This document shows, in pieces, positions 25,240-36,960 of a stretch of 64,000 bases of DNA. The stretch is from Monosporascus cannonballus (taxonomy: Eukaryota; Ascomycota; Sordariomycetes; Xylariales), in contig QJNS01000029.1 in the NCBI GenBank assembly GCA_004154925.1, forward strand, positions 310,001 through 374,000, written 5' to 3'. The translations under genes and the position numbers were made by a program. Numbering within the stretch: the stretch's first letter is position 1; each line of letters starts with the position of its first letter. The notes beneath the pieces are model-generated. The model was not told the DNA's origin, made no database searches, and saw only the letters and a list, made by a program, of their open reading frames with translations.

Positions 25240-28230
25240 AATATTTTTATTAATACGATAAATACCTTACTACCTAAAGAGATAAAATACAAAAAGAAAA
25301 TGGATATCAGAAATAAATACGTCGTATTATTACTAGCATCAGAACGAAATTAAAGCAACTGAATAACAACTTAAAACGATAGCACTAAAAGATAAAAAAT
25401 CTAATTAATATGCCATTATGATACTATCAATATAAGCACATTTTCAAAAAGGAACTTAATAGGAAGTTATTAAAATTTAACGAATAAAATTATGAAATAA
25501 TTCTTAAAAAAAAATCTTTAACGAAATTTTACCCCATTTAAAACCCTAGCGGAAATAAATTACACGCTTTCAAAAAATACCTAGGAAATCGGCTACAAAA
25601 AGGATAAATTTGACTTTCGAAATTACCAGCAGGATATCTAATATTTTTCGTACCACAAAAAAATAAAAAGTTACGATTTGTAATTACGTATCGATAATTA
25701 AATAATATTATTATCAAAAATCAAATATTATTACCTTTAATTACGGAAATAAAAACCGATCTTACGGAATCAATTAATTAATAATATTCGATATTCGAAA
25801 TAGATATTATTAGGGTTAAAAAAAGATTCTTGGAAAATAACCTTTAGAATAAAATACGGATTATTTAAGCACTTGGTTATATCAATAAGATTTACGAATA
25901 TGCTAATAACTTTTTAACATTTAATCAATTATATATTACGAGTATGCTTCGATGTTTTTGTCGTTTATTATCTTGACGACATTTTTATCTTCTCAAAAAC
26001 GGAAAAAGCACCTATAGAATATATTTATACAGTTTTTTAAGCTTTACAAAACGTAAGGCTATTTATTAATGCAAAAAAAAATTCAGTTTTACGCATAAAA
26101 AGTGGAATATGTAGGACATATTATTACCCCAGAACATGTCAGGATGGACCCTAAAAAATCGTTATAATCACAGAATAACGGACGCCAACCACGGTTAAGG
26201 AAGTATAGGTATTCTTTGGATTCGCCAATTATTACAGGAAAATTACTCGAAATTTCAGCAGGATAGCTATACCCCTGACGAATTTTACAAAAAAGAAAAA
26301 AAGTTCAAATAAACGCTCGAAACAAAAAAGACGTTTTAGGACATTAAGGATATAATTATCAACAAACCAATATTAATTATATACGATCAAATTCGTCCCA
26401 TTAAATTTAAAACCGACATTTCGGATTACGCGTTAAATATGATAATTAAACAACGAAACAATTAAGGCAAATTATGCTAGGTTATATTTTTTATATAAAT
26501 CAAAAAATACCGAATTTAATTACGGTATTCCAAATAACAGGTTTATGGCCTTTATGATGGCATTTTAAGAAATTAAGTATTTTTTAAGAAAATTTGCATT
26601 AAGTCAAAATTTATACGGATTATCAAAGTTTTACCCGATTTACTACAACTAAAAAACCTGTAGAATAATACTTTTATTACGCGGAAAAATTGGCGAATTT
26701 CGATTTCGTTATTATCCACAAAAAAGGCTCAGAAAACGGCAAAGCCAATATTTTAAATAGGCGACTAAATCTCGAAAACAATTAGTTAAAATTAACTATA
26801 TAATTTTTAATACCATTATAAAAAGATATTTACGCCCGCGATAAATTGAGGCAATTCCGGCAATATCCTTTGATGTGCATTAGAAAATCCAGCAATACAA
26901 CGACGGCCTTTTAGAAATTAAAAAAAGGACGAAAAATAAATTTTAGAAAAATGCCAAAAAGGTTTAGTACGAAATATACATAAACATTAATTACATAGAC
27001 ATCTAGGAATCTATAAAACCTTAAAACGGCTTTATTATATATATATTTATCCTAAAATAAAATTAACCGTATAAAAAGTCTTATAATAATACGATATTTA
27101 CGCGAAAATAAAAGCCTAGTAATATAAGCTATACGAAAAATTGCAACTATTACCAGTCGCAAAACGATCATAGTATTTAATTATATTCGATTTCATTACT
27201 AAATTTCCTATATTAGAAGATCCAGTTATAAAAATATATTGCGATAGTATTTTCGTAATCGTCGACCGATTTACGAAAGTTTTTTATTGCTTACCATATT
27301 ATAAGAATACAGACGCCAAATAAATGCTATATATTTTTTTCCGATGCCTTTTTAACATATACCGTTTATTATTAGAAATTATTTTAAATAAAGGATTAAC
27401 ATTTATATTTAAATTTTGGCAAAACCTTATAATATATATCGGCTAAAACCAAGTTTTATCTAATATTTTTAAATTATAAAAATTAAATAAACAAAATAAA
27501 TAAACCAAGTTTTAAAGCCCTACTTATATTTTTATAATAATTATAAATAAATAAATTAAATTTTATGTTACTTATTACTTAGCCAATATATAATACGAAA
27601 TATTATACAAGTATTAAAATAATATTAAAACGTTAATGTTCATTTTATTCTAAAATTTTATAAGGAAATACGTAATAACGGTTTAATCAATATTAAAATA
27701 TTCCTTACGACGGAACAATTACGAAAACTGAACTAAAAGATAAAGTTAAAATTAAATTTCGTACGTAATCAAATAAGCAATTACTATAATCAGAAAAAGT
27801 TAAAAAAAAACTAACCTTCGAAAAAAGGGAAATAGTTTGTTTCGTTACCAAAAATATCCAGAAAAAACGACCCAGCAAAAAGCTCGATTTCAAATATAAC
27901 CGTCCATATAAAATTGCCAAGGAAATCTCAGAAAATAATTACTAATTAGAATATTTATCAAAAGTCAAATTTTATTTATTTTTTTACGTTTTTTTATTCG
28001 AATTAATAACGGATATAATCAAAGTATATACGGTACAAAACGATATAAAAGTAAAAACCAAATAGGTATATAAGGTGGAAAAAATATTCGACATAAGAAA
28101 ACAAAACGGACTTACCCAGTACCTAATTAAATAAAAAGAGTACCCGGACTCCAAAAACACCTAGGAACCTGCCAAAAATCTTATTAACGCCTAGCGCCTA
28201 TTAAAAGGCTTTTACCAGCAATAACGAAAC
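25240..28230 (+). pseudogene. decayed pol of C (RT-RH-IN-chromodomain)
   Basis: RT begins around 25530. The catalytic box reads DVFVVYYLDDIFIFSKTEKA, with YLDD at 25969-25980 unmutated. This is followed by LFINAKKN near 26060 and FFGFANYYRK near 26215. RNase H has FRITR and NYGIPNNRFMAF near 26520-26555. The integrase zinc region keeps HLGIYKTLKRL near 27000; catalytic-core remnants follow to about 27600. The chromodomain near 28090-28225 reads IRKQNGLTQYLIK, EYPDSKNT and EPAKNLINA. Stops are still numerous (the RT frame stops soon after the YLDD segment), so it is a pseudogene. Confidence 0.9.
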
Positions 28231-28284
28231 CACTTAAAATAATGGTATTCCAATTTACAAGATCTAAAAAGGGAAGTCCTTAAT

Positions 28285-28715
28285 TGTAACAAACCTGTTA
28301 TACATCCACCTGGAGGTATGAGCAGTATCCGAAAAGGGTCTTGATTTATAGGTAATAATAAGGCGAAAAATGATTTAATATGTTCGTTAAGGAAATTTTA
28401 AGGTATTTCTTTCTTAATTAGAAAACGGTATAATTACCTTTGGCTAAAAGTTTAAATTAATAACTAAGGAACAAAAAATTAAATAAGTAGTTATTTACAT
28501 GAAAAACCCAAACTTTATATATCTTTTTTATTTTTCATGTTTTTTATGGTTTCTGGGAATCTCGAGAGATTATGGTGTTTGTCGTCCACGAATTTCCTGA
28601 TATCTTTGGAGATTGACAGAAACCCGAGGTTTATCCGATAAAAGGTAAAGATCCCGAACGTTTCTAATTTTCTGGGCCTCCTTTGGGCTTAATGGAATCC
28701 TTTTTAAACGTAATA
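28285..28715 (-). repeat. 3' LTR of D
   Basis: This 431-bp repeat matches 35100-35530. Shared blocks are GGTAATAATAAGGCGAAAAA, ACAGAAACCCGAGGTTTATC and GGGCCTCCTTT. Left TTAAT duplication at 28280-28284. Differences between the two LTRs are nearly all transitions. Confidence 0.93.
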
Positions 28716-29699
28716 TTATTCCTTTCCTTCCAGGATTTTTATCCCCAAAGATAAAAAAAGTAAATCCTTAACTTCTTTTTTTTTTACGTTACAACATTAT
28801 ATTTAATTATGTCGGATAAATTTCGAAAACGTATTAAAATTTCCATTAAAAGTTATTACGAACTAATTAAGTCGATTTTTTAATTTGGTTTTGAAATTAT
28901 GCCATATATACGCTATTACGAAAAAAAGTTTTTTTGTAAAATATTAAAAAATTAAAGGAGTTATTAAAACTGTTTAACGGTTAATGTTTAATTCTGTAAT
29001 AAGAACCATATTTCGCTTTTATCGTTTAAAAATATCCGGGCCGAAAAGTTCCGGATAAACCGAAAAAAACGTTTAACTATTTAATAGCTTTAAAAATTGT
29101 TTAATTATATTATTCGGTTAGATCGTTAATCTAAATAATTATATTCCAAAAAGGTATCGTTTATTTAAAGGGGGCTTAAAAATATAAATAAATTAAAGGA
29201 ACAAAAAAAATTAAATACGGAAAAGGATCGTAAAAAGAAGAAATAAATATAGTTTGTTTCAAAATTAAATGCGTTAATAAAGGTATTTATTTTTTTCGAT
29301 TAAGGCGCCGTAAGGATTAATTTAAGTAAAGGACTGTTATCGCCTGTAATTTTGGCCGTATTAAAAACAATCGGTTAAGATTTTGGCAATAAAACGTCTT
29401 AATTAAATTTATTATATTCGTTAAATAGTTAAATAATTTTTATGTATTTTTTTTATATAAGTATTTTTCCCATTTAATTAGGTACTAAATTTTACTTTTA
29501 ATTATTTTAAAGTTTAATATTCATTTAATTTCGTATTCGTTAAAGTTTTTTTCGAATTTTAAATTTGTTTTTAACGAGGCATTCTTAAATATTGATTTAA
29601 ATAAAAAAATATGGAAAATAAAATATATCTTTATGTTTTTAGGTAATAACAATTTGTAATTAATTTTGGAAATAATTTCGTTAACTTTGAACCGTTTAA

Positions 29700-32600
29700 G
29701 TTTTTTGAAATTAAATTTATTACTAAGTTTTTTTGTTTTGATTTATAAGATATTTAAAATTGCGTTTTATTTTTAGCGTAATAAGTAAATTTTATTTCCT
29801 TTCGTTAAAATTAATCCTTTAATTTTTTTCTTATTATAATATTAAATTATCCGTCGTTAAAAAAATCGTAATTTATTTTAAAGATAAACTTAAATCGTTT
29901 TAATTTTTGTAATTAATATTTTTGCTTTTAGGATAATCGTAATAATCTTTAATACCTTATTAAGCGGTTATTTAGGTCGTTTTATTTTTATATTATATTT
30001 ATATATAACTGTATAAGGAAATACGCCTATATTTTCGTTAATAAATATGTTATAAGCGATTTATGCTAATAGTAAAAATTATACCTAATTATTTTGTTAA
30101 TAATTAATGTAATTTCGCAAATATTATTTTAAAATTTGGTTTAATTTTTCGGTTTAATTATTTATTTAAGGATAATATGTTATCGAAAATTTAAGTTTAA
30201 TATTAATTTGTTTAAAAAAATTGGTACCAAATTTTAAAATAAATAACGTATTTCGGTTTAAAACAATTTTTTTAGGTATTTTATATTTATTAAGATATTA
30301 TTTAATAAAGGCGTAAGCCAATTATTTTGCCGTTATATTTCCTTTAAAAAGTAAAAAATACCTATATTTAATAAATCTATTAATAATTATTTATATTTTA
30401 TCGTATTCGATTTTAATAATTGGGTTTTTAAATAGAAATAAATTAATAATAAAATTCCAAAATATAATATTCCATATTTTATTAAAAATATTAATAAATT
30501 ATAATAACCCATAAGGCTTATAACGTACTGCGTTAACTTTATTATAAACGTTATAATTTTTGATAATTATTTTAACCATACGGCGTAATTTAGGGAAATC
30601 GTATTTTTCTTATAGCTATCGGGTAATTTTAAAGATTTTTTGGTATTTATATAATAAGTCCTTATGGAATTTCTTTACGAATTATTTTTGTTAATCCTTA
30701 GGAATATAAATTTTGCCATAATATAATGATTGATTTTTAAGTTATTTTTTTAGCTGTTAGATTTTTTTTTATTTTTTTATATCGTAAAAATTCCGGAACC
30801 GTATTAAGAATTCGGTAATTAATTTTCTTATTATTTTACATAGATATATAATTTTATCCTTATTATATTATAATATCTATATGTTTTTTTTTTGGGAATT
30901 TTGGAATCGTAATTCTTTTTGTAATTAAGAATATCCGCTTGGATATTTTTTTTAATATAATATATTTTAAAGTTAAATCTGGATAAAAAAATCTATTATT
31001 TTTCATATTATTTATTTAACTTTTGGGCTTTTATAAATTGCATAAGATTTTTGTAATCAAAATAAATGTCGAAAGGTTTTTTTATTCCGTTAAAAAAAGG
31101 TTTTTATTCTTTAAAAGTATTAATAATTATTAATAGCTTTTAATCGTAAATCTGATATTTAAGTTCTACATTTTGGAATATTTTAAAGTAATATATTATT
31201 AAATATTATTCGCCGTTATTTTTTTGTTATTTTAAAATTATACCTAAAGTATATTTTAAAATATTTGTTTTTAATTATTTCGTTTTGTTTGGATTTAGTA
31301 TTTTTACGATAAATCCGTTAATAATTACTTTTTTTAATTTCTGGAACGTTTTTTTTATTTTTTTTTTAAAATTCAAATTCGTTCTTAACGTATTCCTTAA
31401 TAGTAAATTTTGTTAAAAACTTAATTATATTTTTACATCCCTTAATTAAGCCGCATACGTAATCCGTAAATCCTAAAATTCATTAAATGTTTATAACGGT
31501 CGCCTTATTAAAAATAAACCAGTTTTTGATTATTTTTAACTTAAAGCATTAAATTTAAATTTATTCTGGTATAAGAATAAATCCCAAAAAATCCAATTTC
31601 TGAATATATTATATGCTTTTAATAAGGTTAATTCGAATATTAATTTCGTTCAAAATTTTAAATACTTAAATAATATGTTTTTTATGCTTTTTTAAGGTTT
31701 CGGAATAAATAAGGATATTGTTAAAATAAATAAATACGAATTTATCTAAAAATTATCGGAAAATAATTATTATTAAATTTTGGAAATTAGCGGGAACATT
31801 AATAAGTCCCATAAGTATTATTTTATATTCGTAAAGTCCATATATTATCTTAAATACCGTTTTTTATTTTTTTCCTTTAATTATTTTGATACGGTAATAA
31901 TTATTGCGAAAATTAAATGCCGTAAATTATTTAACTTTATTAACATTTTTCTTTAAAGTATTTATAAAAATTAAAAAATATTCGTTTTTAATCGTAATAT
32001 TATTTAATTATTTATAATTAATTATTTTTCGGTAAATAAAGTTTCTGTTTTTATTAATCCTTTATTTATTATCTTTAGTTTTTAATACTATAAGGATTAG
32101 ATATTTAATAAAGGAATTAAAAAATTAAATATATTTTTTTTTCAAATTTAATTATATACTTTTTTATAAAGCTTTTAATTTTTCTGGCTTTATATAGTAA
32201 ATTTTGTAAAGTTTAAGATAATACCTTTTTTTAATAGGTATCCGGTAATCCTATTAATTATATAGCGGTAGTTCGTAATTTTCTTTATTTTTAAATAATT
32301 CTTTAAATTTTTGATATTCCGGAGGTACTGTAAAGATCTAATTAGGAACCCGTATTTCCTTAATAATATAATAAATTTTTCGATTATTTTTATTTAATAT
32401 TTTATTTTAAGAAAATATTCGTTTTTTTTAATTAATCCGTAAATTACTGGAATAAAATTAAAGCATTTTTAAAATAATATCGTATCTGGAGATGTTAACG
32501 ATATTTAATAAAATACGTTTTTAATATCTTTAAATTTGCATTAAAAGTTTTTCCGTTTTTCGAAAAATTCGTCCGTTTTCGTAAGTAAATAAGTTGCCGT

Positions 32601-33300
32601 TTACCATACGTAATTTGTAAAACTTTAACTTGTATTTTTAGGGAATTTAATATTTTTCCGTTATTATGAAGAAAATAAAATTATTTTTTATTCCGAAATT
32701 AATTATAGCTTTAAATACTTTATTTTTATATTAAAAAAAGATCTTAATTTGGTTACGCGTTTTTTTCGTTATTTCGTATAAGGTTTTATCGATTCAGGCT
32801 TTTCGATACTTTATTTTCGAAAGCCTTTATAATTTTTTGATTTTTGATAATTTTCGATTTAAGTAAATATTTATTCGCGAACTTTTTTAACAGTATATTT
32901 GGTATACTGGTCGTTCTTATACCGGAATTATATTTTTTTGCCATACTTGTATTAGGGCTTTAAAATTTGGTTTTTTTCTGGCTTACCTTTTTATTTCGTA
33001 TTTCCCGAATTATGGGATTAAAAAAGTAAATTTCCGAAAAAGGTATTCCCATATTTAGGAGCTTGTATTAGATATAAAGTATTAGGAAATAACATAAGTA
33101 TCCTTGCGATATAGTTTTTTCAGTCTATTTTGATTCGGGGTATAAGTAATAAGATTTAAGGTATTCTGGTTATCGGGGAATTTTAATATATCGGTATTTA
33201 TCGTTTGGTTCGGTAAAAGTTTTATTATTTTATCTAGGCCAAAAATTATTATTTTTTTTAGCTTTAAAATAAATAAAATAATCGTCCTAATAATAAATAA
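29700..33300 (-). pseudogene. decayed pol of D (RT-RH-IN)
   Basis: Read on the - strand. RT between about 32000 and 31540 contains FNFRNNYYRIKI, KTVFKIIYGLYEYKIILMGL, INVPANFQNLI, FIYFNNILIYSETLKKHKKH (YLDD mutated to YFNN, 31716-31727) and LDFLGFIL. The integrase zinc region near 30680-30520 has EKYDFPKLRRMVK followed by NYNVYNKV, where the two Tyr stand for mutated Cys, and then YKPYGLL. The catalytic core lies below 30480. RNase H sits between about 31540 and 30900. The protease and the pol C-terminus were not resolved, so both limits are approximate; about 1 kb (28716-29700) to the 3' LTR shows no clear domain. Confidence 0.87.
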
Positions 33301-35099
33301 TAAAATGTAATAAATTATAAGGGTTTACCGATAATATCTTTTTGTAAATAATATATTTTGGGAATTTATAAAGCTTTAAAGATAATTATTTATAATTATT
33401 AATATTTAGTCAAAACTAACCGTTTTTTATATATATCTTATATTTTTAAGAATTAAAATAATATTAATATTTTAGCTTTATGGTTATCCTAAAAGCCGTT
33501 TATTCGGGATAATATTTATAGGTTTTAACCTTAAAATCCTAATAAATAAAATAATTTTCGTATTTTGGGTTATCGTTTTAAATCTGAATAATTATGGCAA
33601 TAATAAATTCTGGCTAGAAAAAAATTAAGTTAATTTTTTTTTCTTTTTCTGCCTTATTATTAATTTTTTATTTAGCCGTTTTGGCTTTTTTTTGGGATTA
33701 AGGAATTTCTCCCTTTTTGGAGTTTTTTTTGGCGGAAAAACGATATTCGCTTTTAAAATGCTTTTTTTTGGCATAATTAAAACATTTTATTTTGGATTTG
33801 TTTTTCTTGGGCTTTTTCGAAACGGAATTCGTTTCCTTTTAAGGCTTGCCCTTATTTTTTTGGTTCGGCTATTAAAGTTTTTATTATTATTTCGTTTATT
33901 AATCCTTTTTTTCTCGAAATACCGATTAAAAATTCGTCGGTTAACAATAATAACCTTATTTGTATATTTTGCAAAAGATTTAATCTTAAGTTTTATATAT
34001 AATTCATTTTTAATTTAAAATTTTAAGTTATTATAATAAAAATAAAATAATACATTTTTTGATAAATTCGAAATAACGGCTAAATAATTAAATTTTGTTA
34101 TATATTTAAATATTAACTTAATTTAATAAAAAAATAAAATTACTTAATAACGTTTTATTCCTTATCAAAATTACCGAACAAAATACGTATTTTTTTTTCA
34201 AAGTTTTTATAATTGCTAAAAATATAATTAATAAAGTCCGAAAATTTTTTTGGGTATTTTTTAAAGTAATTTATCAAAATAAATTCGAATTATTGGCGAA
34301 TTCGTCCGATTAACAATTAAAAAATAGTTATTATTTTTTAATATTCCTCCGGTAAAGAATTCTTATAGAACTTAAGGTAAAACCTTACTTAAACCAAAAA
34401 TCCATTAACATTTTTTAATTTGTCGTAAAGCTTGGGGGGAATTAACTTATAGCCCTTAATGTCTGGCATTTCATAATAACTAAGGGGTAAAATAATTCCT
34501 TCCCGTATCCGAATTACGCCGAACAGTAATAAGGTTAAGGCTTTTTTTTACGTTCGCCTTAGGTCCAGCGAAAGGGGTCGGTAGCCGGCCCCTTGGCTTC
34601 GCCTTTTGGGAGAGCCAAATTAAGGAAAAACTAATTTCTTTCCTTTTGTAAGCCGAATATTTTTTTCTTTTAAGGTTCGGATTTTTGCTATTAGAGCATT
34701 TAATTTTTCCTTTGCAATAAGTTCTTTTTTTTGGTTTTCGGCCTTATACCCTTTTTTAACCTTTTCCTTAACCGCTTTTTTTTCCGACTTTTTTCCTTAA
34801 ATTTCAATAATATCCTTAAGGGCCGGAATAAGTTATTATTTGGGTTACGAAAATAACGGGTTTCCTTAAAATCAAATAATAAAAGGTATTATATTATTAA
34901 TTAGCTAAAAAACTTTTTTAATAAAGGATAAATCGTTAAATCTTATTAATAACGTTTTTTTAGCCAATAACGGAAATTATATATATTATTTATTTTTTGA
35001 ACGTTATTCTGTATTATCGTTTATATTAAATTTAAAAAAATTTATGCCTTAATTAAGCAATAAATTATTTGTCGGTTATTAATTAAAAAATTATTAAAA
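33301..35099 (-). pseudogene. decayed gag of D with zinc-knuckle remnant
   Basis: Read on the - strand. The sequence at 33741-33784 encodes CFNYAKKKHFKSEYR. This fits the retroviral CCHC knuckle (C-x2-C-x4-H-x4-C) with the second and fourth Cys changed to Tyr, as G-to-A mutation of TGC/TGT gives. The knuckle is embedded in a Lys/Pro-rich stretch typical of the nucleocapsid end of Gag. The upstream part (33850-35099) is broken. A GC-rich hairpin at 34568-34602 stands out. A 108-codon frame on the opposite strand at 33692-34018 is antisense to this region and is not a gene. Confidence 0.75.
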
Positions 35100-35530
35100 T
35101 ATAATAAACTTATTATATATTTATTTGGAAATATAAGTAATATCCGAAAAAAATCTTAATTTACAGGTAATAATAAGGCGAAAAATAATTTATTATATTC
35201 GTTAAAAAAATTTTAAGGTATTCTTTTTTTAATTAAAAAACAATATAATTATTTTTAATTAAAAGCTTAAATTAATAATTAAAAAACGAAAAATTAAGTA
35301 GGTAATTATTTATATAAAAAACCTAAACCTTATATATCCTTTTTATCCTTTATATTTTTCATAATCTCTGGGGATCTTAAAAAACCATAATATCTGTCGT
35401 TTACAAATCTCCTGGTATCTCTGGAGATTAACAGAAACCCGAGGTTTATCCGATGGAAAGTGGAGATTCCGAGCGTCTCCAACTTCCTGGGCCTCCTTTA
35501 GGCCTAATGGAATCCCTTCTGAACGTAACA
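35100..35530 (-). repeat. 5' LTR of D
   Basis: This 431-bp repeat matches 28285-28715. Its right 130 bp (- strand 5' end) are little mutated: ATCTCTGGAGATTAACAGAA, GAGGTTTATCCGATGG and TTCCTGGGCCTCCTTTAGG read cleanly. Right TTAAT duplication at 35531-35535. Confidence 0.93.
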
Positions 35531-35535
35531 TTAAT

Positions 35536-36081
35536 CCACCGCACTCTAGTTAATAACATCCACCTTACCTAAAGCCTGTACTTCGACCACAAACTTTAAC
35601 TCTAAATAAACAAGGCCGCTAAAATTATCGAAGGACTGGAAAACATAATTAACAAATTTCGCACCCTTGGATTAGTTATATTAACGTTAACGACATATAC
35701 GAAAAAAACGCGCAAAGATTTTAAAGACAAGGTTTTGGGGCTTTACCTTTTTTTTCTTTTAATTTTGTTAATTTTGCAATATAATAATTAATTGTAAAAA
35801 TAAAGATTTTTATTTCGTCCTAGAAACGACCTCGACGAACATATTTTTTATAACGAAAAACCCCGTCCATTATCTGGCAATTAAACTGCCAGGCAGAACA
35901 AAAAAACAAAATATTATATTAAAACCTTTAAGTTTAATTAAATCAACCAAGGTAAGTTGCTATTCGGATTTACGAGAACGACGCTTAAATATACCGAAAA
36001 ACATATTAAATCGGGGCAAAAAAACTTACCAAAAGAAAAAAGATATCTTAAGGACAAGTTTTATAAAAAAAAAGGAGATCG
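35536..36081 (+). other. 3' internal region of element C after the D insertion
   Basis: This continues element C from 28284. It carries moderately mutated DNA without a recognised domain. A 68-codon frame at 35957-36163 is basic and runs into the LTR, so it is not treated as a gene. AAAAAAAAAGGAGATCG at 36065-36081 is the polypurine tract next to the LTR. Confidence 0.6.
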
Positions 36082-36467
36082 TATTATAACCCAACGAGAT
36101 ACGGTTTTCGAAAACGATCTGCCACGACTTAACCACGAATACGCAGTAAGGCAGATTACGTAATAAATTACCAACTTATTGATAATAAGCCAATAAGCCG
36201 GATTACTAACTTATTAGTAATAAGCCAATAAACTGGATCAAAATATATACGCTTATTATTTCCATAATCTAAATAACACCAGTTTGTAATAAACCACTTA
36301 TTAATACCAATCGTTTGCAATAATAATTCGTTACCCAAGGCATCTTTGCTATTACAAGACGTAACACGTTATTATATCCATTGCTCAAAACCCCACGATA
36401 TTTCTGCCAACATATACTCGTACGACTAAGGTTTAATAGTTAGTTAAATCCCTGAGCCGTCATAACA
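36082..36467 (+). repeat. 3' LTR of element C
   Basis: This 386-bp LTR starts TATTATAACCC (mutated TGTTATGAC) and ends GTCATAACA, the inverse of the intact start. It shares with the B1 LTR the blocks ATTTCCATAATCTAAATAA, GTTACCCAAGGCA, ATATTTCTGCCAACAT and ACTAAGGTTTAATAGTTAG. It differs by a 35-bp tandem duplication (36170-36239). No partner LTR is in the window. Confidence 0.85.
36170..36239 (+). repeat. 35-bp tandem duplication inside the LTR of C
   Basis: Two adjacent 35-bp units (36170-36204 and 36205-36239) share AACTTATT.. TAATAAGCCAATAA and differ mainly by transitions. The unit is absent from the B1 LTRs, which makes it a subfamily marker. Confidence 0.8.
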
Positions 36468-36960
36468 ATGTAACCTTCTAGCTAAAAAAGCGATATTAAA
36501 AACCTAAATTAAAAAGGTTAAAAAATATAACACGGCGAAAAGGTTTGCTTAATGCAAACATATTTGTATTATACTTGCTATAGCGTTAAATTGTTATTAT
36601 TTTTTGTGATAAAACAAAAACATTTTTATCGTAAAAAAATGCTTAAAATAAGGCAAAATATTACGCCCATAACCAGCCTTGACTAATTAAAAAAACCTAA
36701 AGCGCATATATATATTAAGAAATTACTATTTGTCTTAAGATACAAACAGTATATATAACGGCAAGAGCGGTTGGTTAGTTATTGAGTTAAAAGCGTAGAC
36801 TACTACTAATTGAGAGTTAGGGCTAAAGAACGCGTACTTCACATTTCCGGCATTTACTTTACCTCATCGCGATCAGGACCCTGTTTTGGAAATTATAGCT
36901 GCGTCGGCGGCGCAGCAGCCATAACCATAATTATAGTTATTGAATAAAAAGTAACTGCTA
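36468..36960. other. less mutated non-coding stretch after element C
   Basis: From about 36540 to 36950 the DNA has more balanced composition than its surroundings and keeps CpA and TpG steps. No ORF, tRNA or known repeat was recognised. It contains a GC-rich quasi-palindrome (36893-36916) similar to one at 60405-60428. It may be a small non-autonomous transposon or host DNA that escaped RIP. Confidence 0.5.

Larger units (their letters stand above)
28285..35530 (-). mobile_element. RIP-inactivated Ty3/gypsy element D, inserted in C
   Basis: Direct repeats of exactly 431 bp (28285-28715 and 35100-35530) and a 5-bp TTAAT duplication (28280-28284 and 35531-35535) define the element. On the - strand the order is 5' LTR, gag with a CCHC knuckle remnant, RT, RNase H, integrase and 3' LTR. 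The LTR reads TGTTACGTTC at its start and ends GTTTGTTACA. A clear polypurine tract, GGAAGGAAAGGAA (- strand), lies just right of 28715. D interrupts the 3' untranslated region of C and is therefore younger than C. It is a different family from A and B by LTR and RT sequence. Confidence 0.93.
25240..36467 (+). mobile_element. 5'-truncated Ty3/gypsy chromovirus C, related to B1, split by D
   Basis: Homology to B1 pol starts around 25240 and runs through RT, RNase H, integrase and chromodomain to about 28230. After the D insertion (28285-35530) the 3' internal region resumes at 35536 and ends at a single LTR (36082-36467). No 5' LTR, gag or protease was seen. C is less mutated than B1 in places: its YLDD box is intact. 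Its LTR shares ends and several blocks with B1 but has its own 35-bp tandem duplication. It is probably a sister subfamily rather than a recent copy. Confidence 0.85.

Noticed and set aside
33692..34018. 108-codon open frame on the + strand
   Set aside because: It is antisense to the Gag zinc-knuckle region of element D. Phe/Leu/Arg-rich composition reflects reversed Lys/Glu/Asn codons.
36761..36840. Possible tRNA-like or SINE-like stretch
   Set aside because: A GCAAGAGCGGTTGG word suggested a tRNA D-arm, but no acceptor stem or T-arm consensus could be paired.
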